Shown here: positions 10,838 to 19,372 of the stretch, one piece after another
Layout: each line of letters starts with the position of its first letter
How positions within the stretch are numbered: the stretch's first letter is position 1
DNA from: Arsukibacterium sp. UBA5043
GTDB lineage: Bacteria; Pseudomonadota; Gammaproteobacteria; Enterobacterales; Alteromonadaceae
Direction: 5' to 3'
Assembly (NCBI GenBank): GCA_002415085.1
Contig: DIBV01000006.1
Span: 124,001-188,000, forward strand
DNA length: 64,000 nt
The notes under the pieces: generated by a model
Told to the model about the DNA's origin: nothing
The model's input: the letters and a program-made list of their open reading frames with translations, nothing else
Databases searched by the model: none
Translations under genes and position numbers: made by a program

Positions 10838-11422
10838 TCAAGTCCAATTCCAAATCCGGCAGCCATTGATATTTTGCTGCTGCAACCGATTTCGATCTGC
10901 CGTTGCCTGGCGTTTCGAATCATAAGGGCCTAATACCACCCGGTACCAGACGCCGTTGCTGCCCTCTGTGCGGCGAACGGCAGAGGCATAACCAGCAAAA
11001 GCGATCTGAGCGCGCATGGCTTCAGCCTGCTCCGCCTGGCGAAATGAGCCGCATTGCATTTGAAACGGACCTTGTGGCTCGCGTTCTGCGGTATCTACTT
11101 CTACCTGTACTTCTTTATTTTCCAGCTCTTTGATGTATTGGTAAGGTTCTGCAACAGGCTTCACCGGCAACTCATCGACCGCTGGTGTGCTTTTTGCTGC
11201 CTCAGAAGACGTGTTGGTAGTGGAAGAGGGCTGTTGTTTTAAATACCAAAGAAACCCAGCAAAGCCACTTAGCAGTAAGGCGGTTACTATAATAAGCAGC
11301 CACGGACGATTGGCTTTGCTGGCTGCTCTCCTGTTGCTCTGACTACCCCGGCGCGTATTGCTGGCTCTGGGTTTCGCTTTGGGCTTGGGGCGGGCAGTTT
11401 TTACGTAATCTTTTTGCGGCAT
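10838..11422 (-). CDS. ftsN: Cell division protein FtsN (SPOR domain)
   Basis: Late divisome protein that triggers septal peptidoglycan synthesis. The 194-residue product starts with a short basic cytoplasmic part ([10 protein letters not shown], as in FtsN), then a single membrane helix at 41-60, a Ser/Thr/Pro-rich periplasmic linker, and a C-terminal SPOR domain from about 118 ([28 protein letters not shown]). Shorter than E. coli FtsN (319 residues) because the periplasmic linker is short. Position directly upstream of hslV, downstream of priA, matches E. coli order. Confidence 0.9.
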   Translation of the reverse strand: MPQKDYVKTARPKPKAKPRASNTRRGSQSNRRAASKANRPWLLIIVTALLLSGFAGFLWYLKQQPSSTTNTSSEAAKSTPAVDELPVKPVAEPYQYIKELENKEVQVEVDTAEREPQGPFQMQCGSFRQAEQAEAMRAQIAFAGYASAVRRTEGSNGVWYRVVLGPYDSKRQATADRNRLQQQNINGCRIWNWT

Positions 11423-11522
11423 ATTGACAGCTTAACAACCTGACTTAAGAATTCACTGGCGCTATTCTACCTGCTTAGTCTGAAAAAGAAATAAGTAGTA
11501 CCAATGCAGTTAACTTAAGCCG

Positions 11523-13706
11523 TTAACTCAAGTCGATGGGGTCTATATCCAGTTGCCATTTCAGCTGACGGCTGAGTGGCCAGTGTTGCAATGCTTTTAG
11601 CAATGACGTTAATGCCAGATGCAGCAGTGGCCGCTGGTTGCTATAAATTTGCAGTTGCCAGCGGTATTTACCGGCACGTTTTTCCATTGGTGAACTCAGA
11701 GGGCCCAGTAACTCGAGGCCTGGCATTGTTTTAGCAAGCGCAGCCAGTTCAGTTAACCACTGCTGACACAGCGTGCTTTGTAACGCTTCTGCCCGAAATA
11801 GCGCCAGGTGCTGGTAAGGGGGTAACCGGGTATGCTGTCGCTCCAGTAGCGCGCTGCGGGCAAAAGCAGCATAGCCATTCTGAATAATATCCTGCAGCAG
11901 TGCATGCTCCGGATAATGGGTTTGCAGTAATACTGTACCGGGGTTGCTACCCCGGCCAGCACGGCCCGCCACCTGAGTAAGCAACTGGCCCAATTGCTCG
12001 GGTGCTCTGAAATCGCTGCTGTACAACGCGCCATCAACATCAACAATTACTACCAAGGTAACAAAGGGGAAATGATGACCTTTTGCCAGCATTTGGGTGC
12101 CCAGAATAAGCCTTGGGCCACTTTGGTTAATGCTATCAAGTGCACTGGCCAGTGCACCTTTGCGCCGGGTGGTATCGCGGTCCAGCCGGGTAATGGCAAC
12201 GTCTGGGAATAATTGCTGTAAATTTTCTTCCAGTTGTTCGGTACCCTGGCCAACCGGCGCCAGGCGCGCGCTGCCGCATTGTGTGCATTGACGAGGCACT
12301 GCTTTTATTGCACCGCAATGGTGACAGACTAGCTGCCGGCTTTGTTTATGGTAGGTGGTAAAGGCGCTGCAACGATGGCATTCGGTCAGCCAGCCACATT
12401 CCTGACAGCTGAGCGCTGGTGCAAAGCCGCGCCGGTTTAAAAACAACATTACCTGCATACCTTGCTGTAGCTGCTGCCGGATATATTGCAGCGTTTGGCT
12501 AGCCAGACCAAACTGCAATACCTGCTGTTTTAAATCGACCAGCTGATAGCGGGGCATGGCCTGGCCACCGGCCCTGTTATGCAAGCTTAGGTGAATAAAG
12601 CGTTTTTGCTGGCAATTATACAAGCTCTCCAGCGAAGGAGTGGCCGAACCCAGCAAAATGGGACACTGTTCGATAGCCGCGCGTTTAATGGCCAGGTCCC
12701 GGGCATGGTAGCGAAAGCCATCTTGTTGTTTCAGTGATTGATCATGCTCTTCATCAATGATAATCAGGCTTAGTCTGGCAAAAGGTAAAAATAAGGCTGA
12801 GCGGGTACCAATAACGATAGCTGTGCTGCCCGCCTGGGTTTGCTGCCAGCAATTCAGGCGTTCGGTATCGGTCAGGTTAGAATGCCAGCACAGTACCGGG
12901 GCCTGAAAGCGACTTTGAAAACGCGCCAGCGTTTGTGGGGTAAGGCCAATCTCTGGAACTATGACCAGCACCTGTTTGCCGGCATCTAACAATGGCGCAA
13001 TGGCTTGCAGATACACTTCTGTCTTGCCTGAACCGGTGACGCCTTCCAGTAATAAACTTTGAAAATACTCAGCCGCCTGATTAATTGCGGTAACTGCCAG
13101 CGCCTGATCAGCTGTGAGTTGCAATGCCGGTTGTTTCAGGCCGCGTTGCGTATAGGGTCTTAGGGGCAGAGTAAGTTGTTCAATCAGGTTTTTGTCTGCC
13201 AACTGTTTCAGTGTTGAACGTGAATGACTAGCCTGCAATTCCAGCGCCGGAACCTGACCATCTTGCAAGGCTTGCCATAAAGCCAGCTGCCTGGCTGAGC
13301 GTTTAAAATCAGCCGGGCTCGCCTGCACCCCAGCCGGGGTTAATTGCCAGGCATATTGTTGATAATCGGCCAGGTCTTTGCCTTCACGCAGCAGTGCGGG
13401 TAGGGCAGCGGTTAACACTTCGCCAAGTGGATGGTGATAGTATTCTGCAGCAAAGGTCAGCAACTGGCGCAGTGTTTCGTGAATTACCGGCTGACTATCA
13501 ATAACGCTTATCACCGGTTTTAGCTGAGCCAACGGATAGTGGTCAGTCGGGTTCAGCTGCCAGGCAATGCCAATTAATTCGCGTTTACCAAAAGGGACCC
13601 GCAGCCTGCTGCCTATCTGTACCTGCTGATCGGCAGTTAGCAAATAATCAAAATGCTGCCGCAGTGGCAATGGCAGAGCAACGCGAATAACTGACACAGC
13701 GAACAT
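11523..13706 (-). CDS. priA: Primosomal protein N' (PriA helicase)
   Basis: A 3'-5' DNA helicase that reloads the replisome at stalled forks. At 727 residues it matches E. coli (732). An N-terminal DNA-binding domain is followed by Walker A GVTGSGKT (222-229), DEEHD Walker B, and a cysteine-rich zinc insertion with several CxxC pairs (CQECGWLTECHRC, CHHCGAIKAVPRQCTQC). The later GTQMLAKGHHFP and QVAGRAGRG helicase motifs are intact. It is divergent from rpmE, the common arrangement in gammaproteobacteria. Confidence 0.97.
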   Translation of the reverse strand: MFAVSVIRVALPLPLRQHFDYLLTADQQVQIGSRLRVPFGKRELIGIAWQLNPTDHYPLAQLKPVISVIDSQPVIHETLRQLLTFAAEYYHHPLGEVLTAALPALLREGKDLADYQQYAWQLTPAGVQASPADFKRSARQLALWQALQDGQVPALELQASHSRSTLKQLADKNLIEQLTLPLRPYTQRGLKQPALQLTADQALAVTAINQAAEYFQSLLLEGVTGSGKTEVYLQAIAPLLDAGKQVLVIVPEIGLTPQTLARFQSRFQAPVLCWHSNLTDTERLNCWQQTQAGSTAIVIGTRSALFLPFARLSLIIIDEEHDQSLKQQDGFRYHARDLAIKRAAIEQCPILLGSATPSLESLYNCQQKRFIHLSLHNRAGGQAMPRYQLVDLKQQVLQFGLASQTLQYIRQQLQQGMQVMLFLNRRGFAPALSCQECGWLTECHRCSAFTTYHKQSRQLVCHHCGAIKAVPRQCTQCGSARLAPVGQGTEQLEENLQQLFPDVAITRLDRDTTRRKGALASALDSINQSGPRLILGTQMLAKGHHFPFVTLVVIVDVDGALYSSDFRAPEQLGQLLTQVAGRAGRGSNPGTVLLQTHYPEHALLQDIIQNGYAAFARSALLERQHTRLPPYQHLALFRAEALQSTLCQQWLTELAALAKTMPGLELLGPLSSPMEKRAGKYRWQLQIYSNQRPLLHLALTSLLKALQHWPLSRQLKWQLDIDPIDLS

Positions 13707-13851
13707 CCTTCAGGTTAAGCAAGGTATAGTGTAAGGTGCTGTCAGGCTGCTGCCAAGTAAAACAAAATGCTAAATATCTGTGGATGCCAGTTGCAACTTT
13801 GCTGGCTATCTATTAAGCTACGCGCCCTTAATTAACTGTAATTACGTATGG

Positions 13852-13875
13852 TGTCTGGCACATGATGACCAGATA
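13852..13875 (+). promoter_or_regulatory. Small hairpin in the rpmE leader
   Basis: TCTGG (13854-13858) pairs with CCAGA (13869-13873), extended by one G-T and one T-A pair, 25 bases before the rpmE start. L31 mRNA leaders are autoregulated in E. coli, so this could be a regulatory structure, but the stem is short and the link is only inference. Confidence 0.25.
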
Positions 13876-13900
13876 GCGATACGGCCTAACGAGGTAATCC

Positions 13901-14113
13901 ATGAAACCAGGTATCCACCCAGAATACAAAGAAATTACTGCGACCTGTACTTGCGGTAACAGCTTCAAAACGCACTCAGCTTTGTGCAAAGATATTCACT
14001 TGGACGTATGTTCAAGCTGCCACCCGTTTTACACTGGTAAGCAGAAAGTATTAGACGTTGGCGGCCGGGTTGACCGCTTCAAGAAACGTTTCGCGGTATT
14101 GGGCAATCGTTAA
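13901..14113 (+). CDS. rpmE: 50S ribosomal protein L31, zinc-binding type
   Basis: A 70-residue ribosomal protein at the bridge between subunits. The four zinc ligands are intact (Cys16, Cys18, Cys37, Cys40 in CTCG and CSSC), so this is the C+ form used under zinc sufficiency. GAGG lies 9 bases before the ATG. A strong bidirectional terminator follows. Placement beside priA is conserved. Confidence 0.98.
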   Translation: MKPGIHPEYKEITATCTCGNSFKTHSALCKDIHLDVCSSCHPFYTGKQKVLDVGGRVDRFKKRFAVLGNR

Positions 14114-14134
14114 TTCGCCAGCCTGTATCGTAAT

Positions 14135-14162
14135 AAAAAAAGCACCTTCGGGTGCTTTTTTT
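14135..14162. terminator. Bidirectional rho-independent terminator, rpmE / Sel1 gene
   Basis: AGCACC-TTCG-GGTGCT hairpin (14141-14156) with a run of A before and of T after it, so it works on both strands. It ends rpmE and the convergent Sel1-repeat gene. Confidence 0.92.
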
Positions 14163-14194
14163 ATGGCTCAAATCCACCATGACTACATGGTTGT

Positions 14195-15100
14195 TTATTT
14201 GCCGCCGCTTAGCACTTCACCCAACGAACTGGCGCTATTGCCAGGTTTAATTGATGCACAGGCTGATCCTGAGTTCTCACAGCTAACGCCGCTTATCCTG
14301 CTACCAATCGAGCGGCGGTCATACTTGCCACTGGCATTAAGTCGTCGCACCAGGCCATCAAGCATCACATTGGCTTCCAGTTTCTGGCCGCGCACCTGAA
14401 TCACTTCAATGTCGTCGACGCTTTTAAAATCGGCAACCAGTTCAGTTTGCTGTTCATCTGCAGCTATTTCATCAATAACCTGTTGCAGGTAGTCACGGGC
14501 TTGCGGATGGCGGGCCAGGGTAAGTGCCTTGAACAAACGGCCTGCGCCAGCTAAATCTTGTTCGGTTGCTGTACCGGTTTGTTTTAACCGGGCCAGCAGA
14601 AACATCGCGTTCATTAGCTTTGCCTCTGCGGCTTGCTCTAACAAGGTGACGGCTTCGGTTACTTTAGCTTCGTCGTCAGTTTGTAAATGCAGAACAGCTT
14701 GTTGGTACAACGCCGGCGCATATTCACTTTTTACGGCTTGTGCCAGTAATTTATCTGCCTGTTCAGTGTTCTGCTCCAGTACAAAGCCATTACGGTACCA
14801 GTCCGACATCAGATAAGTTGCCATCGGATTACGGTGTCGTACTCCCAGTTTAATAAAACGCGTGGCTTCCTGGTGATTTTGCTCCAGACCATCACCAGAT
14901 GCATAAGCCATTGCCACAAACGCGGCAGCGTCGCCACTACCACTACGAGCTAGTTTTATCAGCCGGCGCATTTCATTTTCGCACTGGTTTCCTTCGCAAA
15001 CCTTAGTATCCGTTGAAGCTATGACTGGCAAGCTGCTAATGCCGGCCAACGTCAATGTTAAGCTTAACGCTATTGCACTGCTTATCCGGGACACGTACAT
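14195..15100 (-). CDS. Secreted Sel1-repeat protein with unusual C-terminal tail
   Basis: Unknown role; Sel1 repeats are protein-binding helical hairpins. Residues 1-28 form a signal peptide (cleavage after VIA likely). Sel1/TPR-like units occupy about 40-200, with recognisable GDAAAFVAMAYASGDGLEQN, NPMATYLMSDWYRNG and APALYQQAV blocks. The last 75 residues differ: they contain DIEVIQVRGQKLEA, which resembles the start of the plug domain in TonB-dependent receptors of Alteromonadales, and a Cys pair (CENSGSAC) followed by a Ser/Gly-rich end. GAGG precedes the ATG. It is convergent with rpmE. The export is well supported; any role in receptor or envelope assembly is inference. Confidence 0.75.
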   Translation of the reverse strand: MYVSRISSAIALSLTLTLAGISSLPVIASTDTKVCEGNQCENEMRRLIKLARSGSGDAAAFVAMAYASGDGLEQNHQEATRFIKLGVRHRNPMATYLMSDWYRNGFVLEQNTEQADKLLAQAVKSEYAPALYQQAVLHLQTDDEAKVTEAVTLLEQAAEAKLMNAMFLLARLKQTGTATEQDLAGAGRLFKALTLARHPQARDYLQQVIDEIAADEQQTELVADFKSVDDIEVIQVRGQKLEANVMLDGLVRRLNASGKYDRRSIGSRISGVSCENSGSACASIKPGNSASSLGEVLSGGK

Positions 15101-15694
15101 GAAAACCTCGATATATTTACAAAATATTTATATGGTAATGATCGGTCAGGCCCAGGAGCGGGTCAAGACAATAGGAACAACAAAATGTAATGAAATGTGT
15201 AAGCGCCAATTGCCAGATGGTTTGATAGCAGTGATTTGTGCTGCTTGTTTTTTAAGCAAATAGTCGATATTAATAAAAAAAATGGTTTAATTTCCGCCGT
15301 TTAGAAGATTATGCAAATTGCTAAAGATTATTTGGATGGCTACAGGCCTGAATTGGCTACATTTTACCTGGTACAGGTGAGAAATATTTGCTGATAGTTA
15401 ATCACAATAATTGCAATATTAATTGGTGTACTTACTGCAAAGCAACCGAACAATGCCAATAAATACCTATAATCGTTATCTGTTGAGCGGGGCTTGGCTT
15501 GGCGATTTCGGCTGAAGTTGCTATAACAACCAGCAATAAGACTAAAGTGGTATGGTCAGTAAGGCGTTGTTGCGCTGTTAAAATTGCCAGGGCGTAGCAA
15601 TAAAAAAGCGACAAACTAATCCTGATTACCCACTAAAAATAGCTACAGACCATAATCAGAAGTTACCCTCACTCATTAAATGCAGGAAAACACG
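15101..15694. other. 594-bp AT-rich gap between the Sel1 gene and malic enzyme
   Basis: No convincing gene is seen. Short open frames here lack ribosome sites and family character. The region is AT-rich with A/T runs at 15271-15283. A perfect TATAAT stands at 15468-15473 but without a recognisable -35 box at proper spacing; it could be a maeB promoter giving a leader of about 220 nt. A small inverted repeat ACCTG-GTA-CAGGT lies at 15366-15378. The space is long for this dense genome and probably holds the control region of both flanking divergent genes. Confidence 0.5.
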
Positions 15695-16936
15695 ATGTCA
15701 GATTTCAGAGAACAGGCACTTAGATACCACGCAGAGCCAACTCCGGGCAAAATTAGTATTGAAATCAGTAAGCCGGCCGAAACTGTAAAAGATCTGGCGC
15801 TGGCATACAGCCCTGGAGTCGCTGAGCCGGTGCGGGAGATTGCCGCTGACGTCGACAATGTATACAAATATACTGCCAAAGGTAATTTGGTGGCGGTTAT
15901 TACCAACGGTACGGCCATTCTCGGCTTAGGGAATTTGGGGCCAATGGCCTCGAAGCCCGTCATGGAGGGCAAAGCACTGTTGTTTAAACGGTTTGCCAAC
16001 CTTGATTCGATTGATATTGAAGTCAGCCATCGCACTACAGAAGAGTTTATCAATACGGTTGCTAATATCGCCGATACGTTTGGTGGTATTAATCTGGAGG
16101 ATATTAAAGCGCCGGAGTGTTTTGAAATTGAAAAAGAATTGATTAAGCGCTGCAAAATACCAGTATTTCATGATGATCAGCACGGTACGGCCATTGTTAC
16201 TGCCGCGGGCATGCTCAATGCGTTGGAAATACAAGGAAAGGATATTAGCAAAGCGATCATTGTTTGTATGGGCGCGGGGGCAGCTGCCATTGCTTGTATG
16301 GAACTTTTGATTAAATGTGGTGCTCAGCGTGAACACATATATATGCTGGATACCAAAGGGGTGATCCACACCCGGCGTGATGACTTAAATCAGTACAAGC
16401 TGCTGTTTGCCAATAATACGGATAAACGTACTTTAGAAGATGCATTAAATGGCGCCGATGTGTTTGTTGGGGTGTCTGGCCCCGATGTATTGCCAGCAGA
16501 GGCATTAACTCTTATGGCACCAAATCCGGTTATTTTTGCCTGTTCTAATCCCGATCCGGAAATTAAACCGGCGCTGGCACATGCGGCCCGTAAAGATTTA
16601 ATTATGGCTACCGGCCGTTCTGATTATCCGAACCAGGTAAACAACGTATTGTGTTTTCCGTTCATTTTCCGGGGCGCGCTGGATGTTCGGGCCAGTGTGA
16701 TTAACGATGAAATGAAAATAGCGGCGGTAAATGCGATTCGCGCAATAGCCAAGGAGCCGGTACCCGCTCAAGTGCTGCAAGCGGCGCAAATTGATAAACT
16801 GGAGTTCGGCAAAGCCTATATTATTCCTAAGCCAATGGACCCAAGACTGCTACCCAGGGTAGCCCGTGCGGTAGCAGAGGCTGCGGTAGCATCTGGCGTG
16901 GCCAGGATTGCATTACCGGATAATTATTATCAATAG
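15695..16936 (+). CDS. maeB: Malic enzyme, short MaeB-type (oxaloacetate-decarboxylating)
   Basis: Converts malate to pyruvate and CO2 with NAD(P). The 413-residue protein corresponds to the catalytic part of MaeB and lacks the phosphotransacetylase-like C-terminal domain. Conserved YSPGVAEPV, GTAILGLGNLGP, EDIKAPECF, HDDQHGTA and MGAGAAAIAC (Rossmann) motifs are present. I chose ATG 15695 because AGGAAAA lies just before it; an in-frame ATG at 15680 would place that ribosome site inside the gene. A terminator follows at once. Cofactor preference is not decided by what I can see. The rpmE-malic enzyme vicinity is also known in relatives. Confidence 0.93.
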   Translation: MSDFREQALRYHAEPTPGKISIEISKPAETVKDLALAYSPGVAEPVREIAADVDNVYKYTAKGNLVAVITNGTAILGLGNLGPMASKPVMEGKALLFKRFANLDSIDIEVSHRTTEEFINTVANIADTFGGINLEDIKAPECFEIEKELIKRCKIPVFHDDQHGTAIVTAAGMLNALEIQGKDISKAIIVCMGAGAAAIACMELLIKCGAQREHIYMLDTKGVIHTRRDDLNQYKLLFANNTDKRTLEDALNGADVFVGVSGPDVLPAEALTLMAPNPVIFACSNPDPEIKPALAHAARKDLIMATGRSDYPNQVNNVLCFPFIFRGALDVRASVINDEMKIAAVNAIRAIAKEPVPAQVLQAAQIDKLEFGKAYIIPKPMDPRLLPRVARAVAEAAVASGVARIALPDNYYQ

Positions 16937-16974
16937 CGGTTAGTTGCCGTTATTGATGTAAGTCAGTGTAAGTT

Positions 16975-17006
16975 AAAAAAAGCGGCCATACTAGCAGGCC
17001 GCTTTT
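16975..17006. terminator. Bidirectional terminator, maeB / DUF805 gene
   Basis: AGCGGCC (16981-16987) and GGCCGCT (16997-17003) form a stem with a 9-base loop, with A-run before and T-run after it. It serves maeB and the convergent DUF805 gene. Confidence 0.88.
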
Positions 17007-17025
17007 CGTAAAAAATACTTAGAAA

Positions 17026-17376
17026 CTAAGCTGCAGGCACCGCTTTCGGATTTGGTCCATGCTGGTTATCTTCGGTACTGTCTAATACCAGGAAAACCAA
17101 CAGGACAATAGCGCCAATTAACGGTATCAGGGCGATAAGTTGCCACCAGCCACTGCGACCAGTGTCATGGAGGCGTCGCGCGGCTATCGCAATACTGGGG
17201 ATCAACAAGCCTAAGGAATAAATAAGCGTGATAAAAACTGTACCTAGCAAGCCATCAAGTATTGCTGCGCCAATATAAAAAATAAGATAAAACAAAACAA
17301 ACATCCAATATTCTTTGCGTCTTGCTCTGCCAGTAAAATCTGCATAGCGTTGCAATGCATCCAAAAAATAATTCAT
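17026..17376 (-). CDS. DUF805 inner-membrane protein
   Basis: A 116-residue protein of the DUF805 (YhaH/YhaI-like) family with no proven function. Start at 17376 gives MNYFLDALQRYADFTGRARR, the family's standard opening, with GGAG upstream; 19 further in-frame codons upstream are not family-like. Three to four membrane helices follow, and the family motif RRLHDTGRSGWWQL lies in the middle. It is a single gene facing maeB. The 245-bp space to the next gene shows an AT-rich stretch with a small AATTG/CAATT inverted repeat (near 17541-17557) and no other gene. Confidence 0.9.
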   Translation of the reverse strand: MNYFLDALQRYADFTGRARRKEYWMFVLFYLIFYIGAAILDGLLGTVFITLIYSLGLLIPSIAIAARRLHDTGRSGWWQLIALIPLIGAIVLLVFLVLDSTEDNQHGPNPKAVPAA

Positions 17377-17621
17377 CTGGTGACTCCGTTTAATTTTTTT
17401 AATTCTCCCTGCAACAGGGTATTTAAGATGCACTAGCGTCAGTTAAGTAGTTACTACATCCCAGCGCTAAATTTACTGCAATTCGTTGCTTTGTGTAAAC
17501 AAATTATTCAAAAGTAAGTTTTTGCTCTTTGACAAGGTTAATTGTAATTAGCAATTATTGTGTATTTTTAAGCCATCCAATCTGCTAATAAGTAATTTAA
17601 TGGTGGCGGGTAGCCGGGTAT

Positions 17622-18431
17622 CTAGCGCACATTGCTCTTGCGAATCATTTTGTAAAGCAGTTCGGGCGAGAGCCGTGAAATCCAGGCGCCAAGGTGTTCT
17701 TTTACACCACCTATGACGACGTAACTCTTATTGCGAAGCAATGCTTTTACTGCTTTCTCGGCAAATTGCTCTGCACTCATGGCGTTAGCCTGAGCGGTAT
17801 CCATTTCGCCCAGGGCCTTGCCATCACCGGTAAGGGCGTTTAATGACACTTCCGTTTTAACAAATCCCGGGAATATAGTGGCAACCGTCAGGCCCTGTTC
17901 AAACAGTTCAGCACGCAAACTATTGGCCCATAAATGCAGTGCCGCTTTCGCCGCAGAATAGCTGCCGCGATACTGAGTACCGACTAAACCGGCAACGGAA
18001 GAGACAAACACCACTTTGCCACCACCGTCGGCCAGCAATAATGGCAGAGCCTGGCGTGTTAAGTTTATTTGGGCAAAATAATCCACTTCGAACAATTTAC
18101 GCTCAGTCTCAAGGCTGGTGTCAGTGATCAACGCACGCTGACTGATTCCGGCATTGTTTATCAGCCAGTCGAGGCCACCAATTTTTTCAGCAATAGTCGC
18201 GACTGCGGCACTAATCGCCTGACTGTCGGTAATATCCAGCGGTAGGATCAGATGTGAGACTGAATTGGCCAGGCTGGCCCGTACCCGCTCCAGTTCTGTC
18301 TGACGGCGGGCACTTAAAATCAGCCGGGCGCCAGCCGCTGCCAGTTCGCGGGCCAGTGCTTCACCAATGCCGCCTGAGGCACCGGTGATCCAGATAACTT
18401 TATTGGTAAGTGGGGTAATTGTAAGGGGCAT
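17622..18431 (-). CDS. Short-chain dehydrogenase/reductase
   Basis: A NAD(P)-dependent oxidoreductase of the classical SDR fold, 269 residues. Visible are the cofactor motif TGASGGIG (16-23), NNAG, the catalytic Ser in VVFVSSVAG and YSAAK. The length and the C-terminal KALLRNKSYVVIGG segment resemble SDRs of the YqjQ/DltE type acting on lipids or acyl chains, but the substrate cannot be read. The ATG at 18431 is used; a GTG ten codons upstream lies inside a hairpin. The putative ribosome site AGGA is within the 3' arm of that hairpin. It follows the membrane protein gene by 53 bp and is probably in its operon. Confidence 0.85.
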   Translation of the reverse strand: MPLTITPLTNKVIWITGASGGIGEALARELAAAGARLILSARRQTELERVRASLANSVSHLILPLDITDSQAISAAVATIAEKIGGLDWLINNAGISQRALITDTSLETERKLFEVDYFAQINLTRQALPLLLADGGGKVVFVSSVAGLVGTQYRGSYSAAKAALHLWANSLRAELFEQGLTVATIFPGFVKTEVSLNALTGDGKALGEMDTAQANAMSAEQFAEKAVKALLRNKSYVVIGGVKEHLGAWISRLSPELLYKMIRKSNVR

Positions 18432-18441
18432 AAATTCGATG

Positions 18442-18466
18442 GTCCTGTGCGATTGCTGCACAGGAC
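18442..18466 (-). promoter_or_regulatory. Perfect 9-bp hairpin covering the SDR ribosome site
   Basis: GTCCTGTGC (18442-18450) and GCACAGGAC (18458-18466) are separated by 7 bases. In the minus-strand RNA the 3' arm contains the only Shine-Dalgarno-like AGGA before the SDR start, so folding would hide it. The core CCTGTGC/GCACAGG also occurs at 19284-19299, which suggests a DNA-binding site as the alternative. Confidence 0.5.
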
Positions 18467-18484
18467 ATTAAGCTAAGGCTCTGG

Positions 18485-19243
18485 CTATTGTAAAGCGCTG
18501 TCAGGCTTTACTTTGTATTTTCGTTTGTAGTAACCGGTTAGTGTGGCAAGGACTATTAATCCAATTACCGGTGCGGCCAGCCAGCTGAGCAGCTGCCATT
18601 CGCCCGGTAGCCATTGCGAGAGCACCCGTCTGCCGCCGGCAGCAAAAAACGCAGTGTAAACAGCAATACCGGCTCCGACCATCGAGCCGAAGTGTTCGAT
18701 AATCCAGGCTCTGGGCGCAACCGTGGCACGATAGACATACAGTGAAATGGTGGTGGCAGTGAAAAAACTGACTGCAGCGAAAATAATCAGCAAAGGCATA
18801 CCAATACTGATGCCCTGCCAGCCAACAAATACTGCCGAGGGAAACATCAGCAATACCGGGCCCTGATAGCGCCAGCTGCGCAGCATACTGCGATTGGTTT
18901 TGGCGCGTAGCACCCCGATGGCATGGCGAACTGTTACCCAGGTCAGCAAACTTAGCAGCAGCAGAAAATAAGTAAACGGAATACGCCAGCGCATCATGCC
19001 CTCAATCTGTTCGCTGCTCAGCGGTTTGCTGTTTACGTAAATACCGATTGGATCCGCTAAACCCAGCAGACTCATTATTATGCCTGAACCCGAAACAATC
19101 AGCATAAGCAGGTAAAACGCTTTGCCGGCACTAATATGCAGCTTACCGCCTTTGCGGGCGATGATCGGCAACCAGAACAGCAACAGTGCGATTGCGCCAA
19201 GCGCAATGTGCAGGTACAACAACGTGGTGTGAATAACTAACAT
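18485..19243 (-). CDS. Multi-spanning membrane protein (DUF2306-like)
   Basis: A 252-residue protein with about seven membrane helices. The opening LHIALGAIALLLFWLPIIARKGGKLH, with a His in helix 1 and HISAG after the first loop, is typical of DUF2306-type predicted membrane proteins, some of which resemble cytochrome-b-like four-helix bundles. No enzyme motif is visible. A plausible GGAGGC ribosome site precedes it. It is divergent from a sensor kinase gene across 129 bp and upstream of an SDR gene, so the three may form one regulon. Confidence 0.7.
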   Translation of the reverse strand: MLVIHTTLLYLHIALGAIALLLFWLPIIARKGGKLHISAGKAFYLLMLIVSGSGIIMSLLGLADPIGIYVNSKPLSSEQIEGMMRWRIPFTYFLLLLSLLTWVTVRHAIGVLRAKTNRSMLRSWRYQGPVLLMFPSAVFVGWQGISIGMPLLIIFAAVSFFTATTISLYVYRATVAPRAWIIEHFGSMVGAGIAVYTAFFAAGGRRVLSQWLPGEWQLLSWLAAPVIGLIVLATLTGYYKRKYKVKPDSALQ

Positions 19244-19283
19244 GGTCAGCCTCCTGGGTTAATGCTGCCAGTTTACGCCAGAG

Positions 19284-19330
19284 CCTGTGCCAGCACAGGT
19301 GCCAAAAGTCAGGATTTCAGGCTATGACTT
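19284..19330. promoter_or_regulatory. Two inverted repeats in the membrane protein / kinase divergent promoter region
   Basis: CCTGTGC-CA-GCACAGG at 19284-19299 is a 16-bp near-perfect dyad. A second dyad, AAGTCA-N13-TGACTT, lies at 19306-19330. NarL-family regulators bind such dyads, and a matching regulator gene is encoded downstream. Binding is not shown. Confidence 0.4.
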
Positions 19331-19338
19331 CTGGCCTA

Positions 19339-19372
19339 TTGCAGTAATGTTGGCAGCACGCATAATGACGGT
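19339..19372 (+). promoter_or_regulatory. Predicted sigma-70 promoter of the kinase-regulator operon
   Basis: TTGCAG (19339-19344), a 16-bp spacer and CATAAT (19361-19366). The expected start site falls on or next to the A of the kinase ATG at 19373, and no Shine-Dalgarno sequence is seen, so the message may be leaderless. Confidence 0.45.

Noticed and set aside
10777-10923. N-terminal extension of HslV
   Set aside because: Would mask the catalytic N-terminal Thr; family members start at MTTIVSV.
15099-15263. 54-codon + frame (MKTSIYLQNIY...) divergent from the Sel1 gene
   Set aside because: No ribosome site, start overlaps the Sel1 start codon, composition not protein-like.
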